From NCBI RefSeq assembly GCF_038502225.1, contig NC_091372.1, forward strand, positions 9,800,524 to 9,864,523: a stretch of 64,000 nt of DNA, read 5' to 3'. The notes under the pieces are model-generated. The model saw only the letters and a program-made list of their open reading frames with translations, did no database searches and was not told the origin of the DNA. Positions 58,221 to 64,000 of the stretch are shown here, piece after piece. Position 1 is the first letter of the stretch. Each line of letters begins with the position of its first letter. This stretch comes from Cherax quadricarinatus (Eukaryota > Arthropoda > Malacostraca > Decapoda > Parastacidae). A program made the position numbers and the translations under genes.

Positions 58221-58270
58221 ATACACACACACGCACGCACACTCATACACACACACTCACACACACACAG
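58122..58270. repeat. (CA)n microsatellite, interrupted
   Basis: CA runs with TACAAATT, CTCATA and GCACGC interruptions. Confidence 0.95.
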
Positions 58271-58564
58271 GAGTACATCTGGATTTACATTTATAGCTGA
58301 GTTATCGGTTGAAAGAAAATTTAGGAATTTTGCTAAATATGTCTTGTATCTTATTTTCAATAATAAGATATCTTGATATATCACATAGGTTATTATACTG
58401 CCTCTGTGTATGTTCCTCAATAAGTGGATAATTAAGCCCATAGTATTTAAGATAGTCTTATACTATCAAGACAGAGCTGACCACATACTTTGTATATCGT
58501 TACTTCTGTGTGTCTGCCAAAGTATCAGAAGTATGTACTTATAACCAAGCCTAAGCCTGGCTTC

Positions 58565-59205
58565 TACAACATCAGTCTATTTACATTACCTATGTTCATG
58601 TTATCATAGTGGATTATAGACCTACTCAGGATTCTAACTGCATTCCTATAACATTCAACTTCATTATTTACGTTTCTCCTAATATTATTCCTAGTGCTAG
58701 ACACAGACATACCAAAGTTATATTCTACATTTTCCTTCGGGTTACTGACTCTGAATAACTTGTCAACATTATCATGAACGACTAATCCAATGTGTGATGA
58801 AATACTTATATAAAAAATGTACATTAATTTCTTTTTCTGGGATTTTTGAATATCTGGATTTGGTTTCCGCAATGAGCATGTTGACAGCGTCATTATGTGA
58901 GTCAAAAGCCTTCAGTAACAACATAAAATCAATAATCATGGAGTCAGGTTCAGTGTCATGAGTCTGCCTTAGTGTCATTAGGATGGTAAACAATCCAGTT
59001 TGCAGTGTAGACTCCCAGTTGTTAATTCTAATGCCTAACTCAGCATAGTTCTTATCATTCTCATCTAGGGAGCTGAGAAATGGAGGTATCGTACCGTTTT
59101 GGGCGATTATTAAATCATTCTTATCAAATCGTTCCCGACTTTACACTAATTCAATACGACTCGAAATTTCGTCTAAAGCTCCATCACCTAATTATGGGTT
59201 TGCTA
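58565..59205 (-). pseudogene. Unrecognised retroelement-like protein fragment
   Basis: Read from 59205 leftwards, a mostly open frame includes DEISSRIEL, one stop, ERFDKNDLIIAQNGTIPPFL, YAELGIRINNWESTLQ, TLRQTHDTEPDSM, KAFDSHNDAVNMLIAETKSR. After a frameshift near 58800 it continues with GMSVSSTRNNIRRN. The text is mainly helical and charged, like a gag or coat region of a retroelement, but I cannot name a family. One stop and at least one shift make it a pseudogene. Confidence 0.4.
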
Positions 59206-59370
59206 ATTATTGTGGGTTTATTAATTTAATTGGAAAAAACCTCTGACTGGAGAAATAACTTCAAATGAAAGATACTCAGGTGTTACACATGTTTGTATTC
59301 ACTTAAGAGTATGGCAATATAAGGACTGGTACCGTAACTTGCTGAAAAATTAAAAACTTGTGCAACATTT

Positions 59371-59581
59371 GGGAATCTTTGAGAAAACGTTTCTCCAGCC
59401 AGTGGCTTCTTCAGTCCAATATAAAGAAGAACGGTGAAAGCTGAGGAGAATGAAGTAATCAATCCCTCAACTTGGAGTCAATGTATTCAGTACATCAATC
59501 TTGAGAGAAGTACACCATATATTCTCTGTATTGGACTGTAGAAGCCACTGGCTGAAGAAACGTTTCCTCAATCAAGATTCC
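59371..59581. repeat. Foldback MITE with CGTTTC arms
   Basis: Arms at about 59371-59430 and 59520-59581: GGGAATCTTTGAGAAAACGT...GCCAGTGGCTTCTTCAGTCC and its complement. It ends about 75 bp before the next Kazal exon. Confidence 0.75.
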
Positions 59582-59656
59582 ATTTATATCACACTGCAAC
59601 TTATACTTTACCAACAAGAAGAGTACATTAACTCAAGGAGCTACTTATCAATCCAG

Positions 59657-59803
59657 ACAAGTTGTGTGGACGGAACTGTGGTAAGATCCTGCGACCTGTG
59701 TGTGCCACCAATGGCAAAACATACAACAACTTATGCTTGCTGGAAGTGGCACAGTGCAAGAATCCCTCAATCTCTCTGGCTTACAACGGACCGTGCAATA
59801 TAG
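59657..59803 (+). CDS. Kazal-domain exon 2, gene B
   Basis: This exon encodes a second Kazal domain of gene B. Acceptor TATCAATCCAG and donor GTAATG frame 147 bases, phase 1 at both ends. Splicing from 57323 makes an Asn codon at the junction. Cysteine spacing is C-x3-C-x7-C-x10-C-x6-C-x12-C, with core RPVCATNGKTYNNLC. The P1 position is Lys, predicting trypsin-like targets. Gene A has no counterpart of this exon, so either A lost it or B gained it. The next exon is not identified; one weak option is an acceptor TATGTTTCAG at about 62675 followed by eight codons and a stop in the right phase. Confidence 0.88.
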   Translation, partial: TSCVDGTVVRSCDLCVPPMAKHTTTYACWKWHSARIPQSLWLTTDRAI

Positions 59804-59952
59804 GTAATGGTTTTCTATCGCCAGTATTTAATAACTTATTAAAGGCAATTTGCTGGCAAGAAGGCTCTCTTGGGCCCCTCTAAGCAAGCAATATGTTTAA
59901 CGTCTTATAGTGAAACATATAATATTTTCTGAATTATAAGCACAATACACGC

Positions 59953-59954
<2 letters not shown>

Positions 59955-60009
<55 letters not shown>
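59955..60009. repeat. (ATT)n microsatellite
   Basis: About 18 TTA units followed by a scrap of the AAGAACCCATCTCCAGCATC repeat. Confidence 0.95.
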
Positions 60010-60010
<1 letters not shown>

Positions 60011-60814
60011 GGTTTCAAACAATGAAGAGCGTAGCTCTATTACCCTGAATCAAGAACCCATCTCCAGCATCACTACAAGTAACCTGCATTCTTCTTGTGG
60101 GTAACTGAGATATATAGCAATGTAAGCAATGAATAAATTTTTGCTAATTTTAAATCTTTTTGGCTATCTTCCTATCGAAATTCTCCATATGGTGTCAGCA
60201 CTTACGAAAAACATTATGCATAACGTATTATTTTCAAGGGAATTCCTTATTAAGATTATACAAGGGGGATTAATTTCATACAGCAGACATACTCTATGTT
60301 ACGAAAAAAATGATAACGACATAAGTGGAGTTAAATTAAGTAGAACAGGAGTGAACAAGTGAATAATAATGTTAATTCACGGATCTAACAACCAAACAAA
60401 TGGGTTAAAGTTATAATTAAGTCGTTGTTTGATTAAAAAGCCCCATTACGGTGCTGAATGAGTTAACTGTGTGATAACAAGAGATTATGGACCCTGTTGC
60501 ATGTGAAATACGAGGGATGAAAGCCTACTTCTCTATCTTTGATAAAGCATTTTTAACTTTGTTAAAGCCTACTTCACTATCTGTTCAAGTTTACTTTACT
60601 ATTTTTGTTATTAAAAAGTTCATAAGTCAATACAATCCAATTATTTATGCTTACATAAACTGTAGCAACGTTGAAGCCTAAATTATTATTATTATAATCA
60701 AAAAAGAAGCGCTAAGCCACAAGGACTATACAGCAGTTGAAGCCTAAAGCATCCTAAGAAAGCATAAGCTGAGCGACAAAGATTCCCCTTCAGTCTACTT
60801 CTTGTTAGGGCATT
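60010..60814. other. No gene seen
   Basis: AT-rich sequence; a short SINE-like scrap (AGAAGCGCTAAGCCACAAGGACTATACAGC) at 60705-60735. Confidence 0.4.
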
Positions 60815-61560
60815 ATAGGGCTACTGACGACTTACACCGTATCGAGGCCCTAGTTGTTGTAGTTTATAGGGCCCCTGACCGACTTACACCATATCGAGGC
60901 TTTAGTTGTTGTGGTTTATAGGGCCCCTGACCGGCTTACACCGTATCGAGGCTCTAGTTGTTGCGGTTTATAGGGCCCCTGACCGACTTACACCATATCG
61001 AGGCTCTAGTTGTTGTGGTTTATAGGGCCCCTGACCGGCTTACACCGTATCGAGGCTCTAGTTGTTGTGGTTTATAGGGCCCCTGACCAACTTACACCGA
61101 ATCGAGGCTCTAGTTGTTGTGGTTTATAGGGCCCCTGACCGGCTTACACCGTATCGAGGCTCTAGTTGTTGTGGTTTATAGGTCCCCTGACCAGCTTACA
61201 CCGTATCGAGGCTCTAGTTGTTGTGGTTTATATAGGGCCCCTGGCCGGCTTACACCGTATCGAGGCTCTAGTTGTTGTGGTTTATAGGGCCCCTGACTGG
61301 CTTACACCATATCGAGGCTCTAGTTGTTGTGGTTTATAGGGCCCCTGACCGGCTTACACCGTATCGAGGCTCTAGTTGTTGTGGTTTATAGGGCCCCTGA
61401 CCGGCTTACACCGTATCGAGGCTCTAGTTGTTGTGGTTTATAGGGCCCCTGACCGGCTTACACCGTATCGAGGCTCTAGTTGTTGTGGTTTATAGGGCCC
61501 GTGACCGGCTTACACCGTATCGAGGCTCTAGTTGCTGTGGTTTATAGGGCGAATGACAGT
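60815..61560. repeat. 52-bp minisatellite, about 14 copies
   Basis: Unit TAGTTGTTGTGGTTTATAGG plus GCCCCTGACCGGCTTACACCGTATCGAGGCTC split here for length, repeated with few changes. Outer units are diverged. Non-coding. Confidence 0.93.
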
Positions 61561-62257
61561 TTACACCGTATGGAACTTTCCTGTCCACTAGTAACTACAG
61601 TATAGAAGTCACACCCAGACGAATTCTTAAAGTTAACACTACGAACGGGCCAAAGGAGATTCTACTATGCCATATATTATTTTAGAAAGTGTCTAAAAGA
61701 TCCCCAAATTCATGGATGTCAGATAGGTCTGTATACCTTGTACATGTGGAAATAAATATTATTATTATTATACTCATCTAACCTGGTATAACTCCTCACA
61801 AAAAATAATTGTTTTAGTTCCATTCCTGTCGTAAACTAGAAAATAAAAAAAATTCAAGGCACACTGTGTTATTTTTTTCATGGCCGATTCTTTGATAATA
61901 CAGTGATAATTTGCATTTGAAATTGGTTGATGGATTTAATTTGTCTTATTAAAACACAGCCTTGTACCATAGGTTAGTTACTTATACTGTAACTTTGAAG
62001 TTATGCTCTATATATAATGCTTATATAAATAAAAGGCATTCTGAAAAAAATAGGACGCAAATAAAAAATCGAGGTAATGTAAGAAATCTTTAATAATTTA
62101 AGAAAAATATGGATAATCTAAGAAAATTCTGAGTAATCTAAGAAAAATCCGAATCTATGAAAATCCGGGCAATCGTAAGACAAAAATCGGAGAATCGAAG
62201 AAAAATTAGTAAAATTTAAGAAAAAATCTGGGGAATCTAAGAAAAATCAGGATCGAC
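61561..62257. other. SINE 3' end and simple AAAAATC repeats
   Basis: 61715-61772 is the SINE 3' end (GTCTGTATACCTTGTACATG..AATAAAT, then (ATT)n). 62085-62250 holds irregular GAATCTAAGAAAAATC words that resume at 62540-62640 on the other side of the SINE, so the SINE interrupted them. Confidence 0.5.
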
Positions 62258-62530
62258 ACCATGCCTAACCCTTCTAGGGTAGGGTAGGTGCCTGAGTCCG
62301 ACCCTTTAGCTCACAAGACTGTCATTCCCATTTGCCCCCTTGGGGCAGGGATGGCAGACCAGAGAGGCCTAGCTTGTTGCTAGGCCTGGGGACAGTTGGT
62401 CCCAAAGATGAGGAGGTACTTGTGCCTCCTCCCATGGGAGACTTACGTCTCAGATACTCCCTAAAGAGGGAGCCAAGGCCGGGCCACCATTTGGAAAAGG
62501 CCCGGGCCGGGAGAATACCGGCAAATCAAA
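62258..62530 (+). mobile_element. SINE-like repeat with AAG tail
   Basis: Near-identical to 52605-52880. It is inserted into the AAAAATC-type simple repeat and ends with AAAAAGAAGAAGAAG. Confidence 0.7.
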
Positions 62531-62920
62531 AAGAAGAAGAAGAAAAATCAGGATAATCAATGAAATAATATTGGAACTCTTAGAAAAATCAGGAAAATCT
62601 ATGAAAAAATCTTTGGAATCTAAGAAAAATCAGGGCAAATTTCTTCGGGTCACATAAACCTATGTTTCAGTCAGCCTTAAAACAAATAAAGAATAAAATA
62701 ATACTGTTTTATGGAGTAATGCAGAATAATACAGAGAATAATAACATTATTAACATCTTCCTGTGACCGCTGGAAGTCTTATCTGGAGGCCACTTGGGTA
62801 GTTAACATTGATAGTTAAGTGGTAAACTCAAGGTTAGTTCCGATTCCTAGAATCAAGAGCCCTTCATCTACCTGTACATGTATGGTACATAGTATCGACA
62901 AAGGTGAAGAATTAAACGCA

Positions 62921-63691
62921 CGTAGCCTAATGAAAGTTAACTTAGAAATCTTGTATAGCAAGCCTATTTGTGTGGGGAATAGGATGCAGTCAAGTATTTT
63001 GAGAATTAAGGGACCCATTCCAGGAATCTCAGAATGGGTTTTGTAATTTTGGTTATAGGGCATCTACACATACAGGTACGCGAATGTTGACCTAGTGACC
63101 GTACTCTTGCGTTAAAAACTTATAGACGAGTTGCCCTCCCGAAGAGGAGTGTAACTTGGCACATGTAGAATATCTGGGTTCCTTTATTGCAGACGTTTCG
63201 CCATCCAGTGGCTTTATCATTACAAATTCAACGACTTAACTGGAAGACAGTAGAACTACGAAAGATGAAGTAATCGGTCCCTCAGCCTTGGAGTTGGTTC
63301 TCTTAACCAACTCCAAGGCTGAGGGACTGATTACCAGATCTTTTGTATATAGTTCTGTCTTCCAATTTTGTCCTTGAATCTTTATTGATAAAGCCACTAG
63401 ATGGCGAAACGTCTAAAGTAAAGATACCAAGATGTTGCGCATGTGTCTAGTTACACTCCTCTTCAGGAGGGCAATTCGACTATAAGTTTACAACGCAAGA
63501 GTACGGTCACTAGGTCAACATTCACGTACCTGTAGGTATGCGTAGATGCCCTATAACCAAAGTTACAAAAAACATTCTGAGATTCCTGGAATGGGTCCTT
63601 TAATTCTCAAAACACTTGACTGCATCCTATTCCCCACACAGACTTGTTATACAAGATTTCTAAACTAGCTTTCATTAGGCTACGTTCGGCT
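62921..63691. repeat. Long inverted repeat, about 380-bp arms
   Basis: Left arm 62921-63299 and right arm about 63304-63691 are reverse complements with small indels, centred on GGAGTTGGTTctcttAACCAACTCC. Markers: ACGTAGCCTAATGAAAG at the left end and CTTTCATTAGGCTACGT at the right; AGAGGAGTGTAACT / AGTTACACTCCTCTTC midway. Each arm contains a CGTTTCGCCATC..AGTGGCTTTATCA motif. No coding frame. Confidence 0.85.
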
Positions 63692-64000
63692 TGAGGGAGA
63701 GGCAATATAGATTAGCTGTGTATAATTCTGCCTTCCAAGCATGCACGGAAAAGGGTATTAGGATATTTTAAGAAAACATTTCGCCATGCCCTGGACTGAA
63801 GCAATTCCTGGCAGAACGTTTCGACAGTACAATAACCCAACACCTCACAATTGTCTAATGTCATATTTGCCGGTGTTCTATACCATCTCGTACCCAGTCA
63901 GTAAGGAGTATCATAGGAGGCAGGTCCATCTATACCGTGTATACAACATAGACTCCAAGTATAGGAAGGCAGAAGTGTATAAAAATGGAACTATTTACAG
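63692..64000. other. Window end, no gene called
   Basis: Contains further CGTTTCG-type scraps (63770-63830). The window ends in CTATTTACAG, which could be a splice acceptor, but nothing follows to test it. Confidence 0.3.

Noticed and set aside
62675..62704. Last exon of gene B
   Set aside because: A TTTCAG acceptor with eight codons and a stop in the right phase exists, but such a short match is expected by chance and has no similarity to gene A's last exon.

Overview
The window looks like nuclear DNA of a decapod crustacean, most likely a crayfish or lobster relative. The basis is spliced Kazal protease-inhibitor genes of the crustacean type (C-x3-C-x7-C-x10-C-x6-C), arthropod-style TATA + TCAGT promoters, long TA/CA/AAT microsatellites, and LINE/SINE families I associate with decapods. 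The species assignment is inference. There is no sign of bacterial, viral or organellar sequence.

The host content is a cluster of three Kazal genes, mostly visible only as small phase-1 exons. Gene C is on the minus strand: promoter and non-coding exon 1 near 20.19-20.11 kb, signal-peptide exon at 18.65-18.58 kb, a Kazal exon at 15.91-15.78 kb, a decayed Kazal exon at 3.46-3.34 kb, and another intact Kazal exon at 223-83, running off the left edge. Gene A is on the plus strand and looks complete: TATA/Inr at 34.19-34.23 kb, signal exon 35.4 kb, one Kazal exon 38.4 kb, a short last exon with stop at 39.66-39.69 kb, and AATAAA at 40.04 kb; it predicts 86 residues. Gene B is its tandem paralogue: TATA/Inr at 52.0 kb, signal exon 53.46 kb, Kazal exons 57.2 kb and 59.7 kb, with the 3' end unresolved. 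All domain exons start and end in phase 1, so domains can be added or lost without breaking frame. The predicted P1 residues (second after Cys2) are all different: E and L in C, R in A, S and K in B. This suggests a secreted inhibitor family diversifying its protease targets.

The rest is a dense landscape of mobile and tandem DNA. From 0.48 to 14.9 kb there are nested insertions: a TA-flanked MITE split by a 5'-truncated LINE, and a CR1/jockey-type LINE split by two Tx1/L1-like LINEs lying tail to tail. Between 22 and 33 kb lie a 25-bp minisatellite, tRNA-like foldbacks, TA arrays around a 390-bp MITE, and a 32-bp minisatellite of about 74 units. Between 36 and 51 kb are LINE fragments, a palindromic tRNA-SINE with a 12-bp target duplication, 13- and 34-bp minisatellites, CA/GT tracts, and a 420-codon uninterrupted retroelement ORF between 186-bp inverted arms. 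Between 54 and 63.7 kb are a 30-bp minisatellite that appears to have grown from a SINE segment, a 52-bp minisatellite and a 0.77-kb inverted repeat.

Genes A and B share upstream order (minisatellite, common flank, Tc1 relic, promoter) as well as exon order, so a segmental duplication with roughly 18-kb spacing probably made them. Most very long open frames here lie inside tandem repeats and are not treated as genes.
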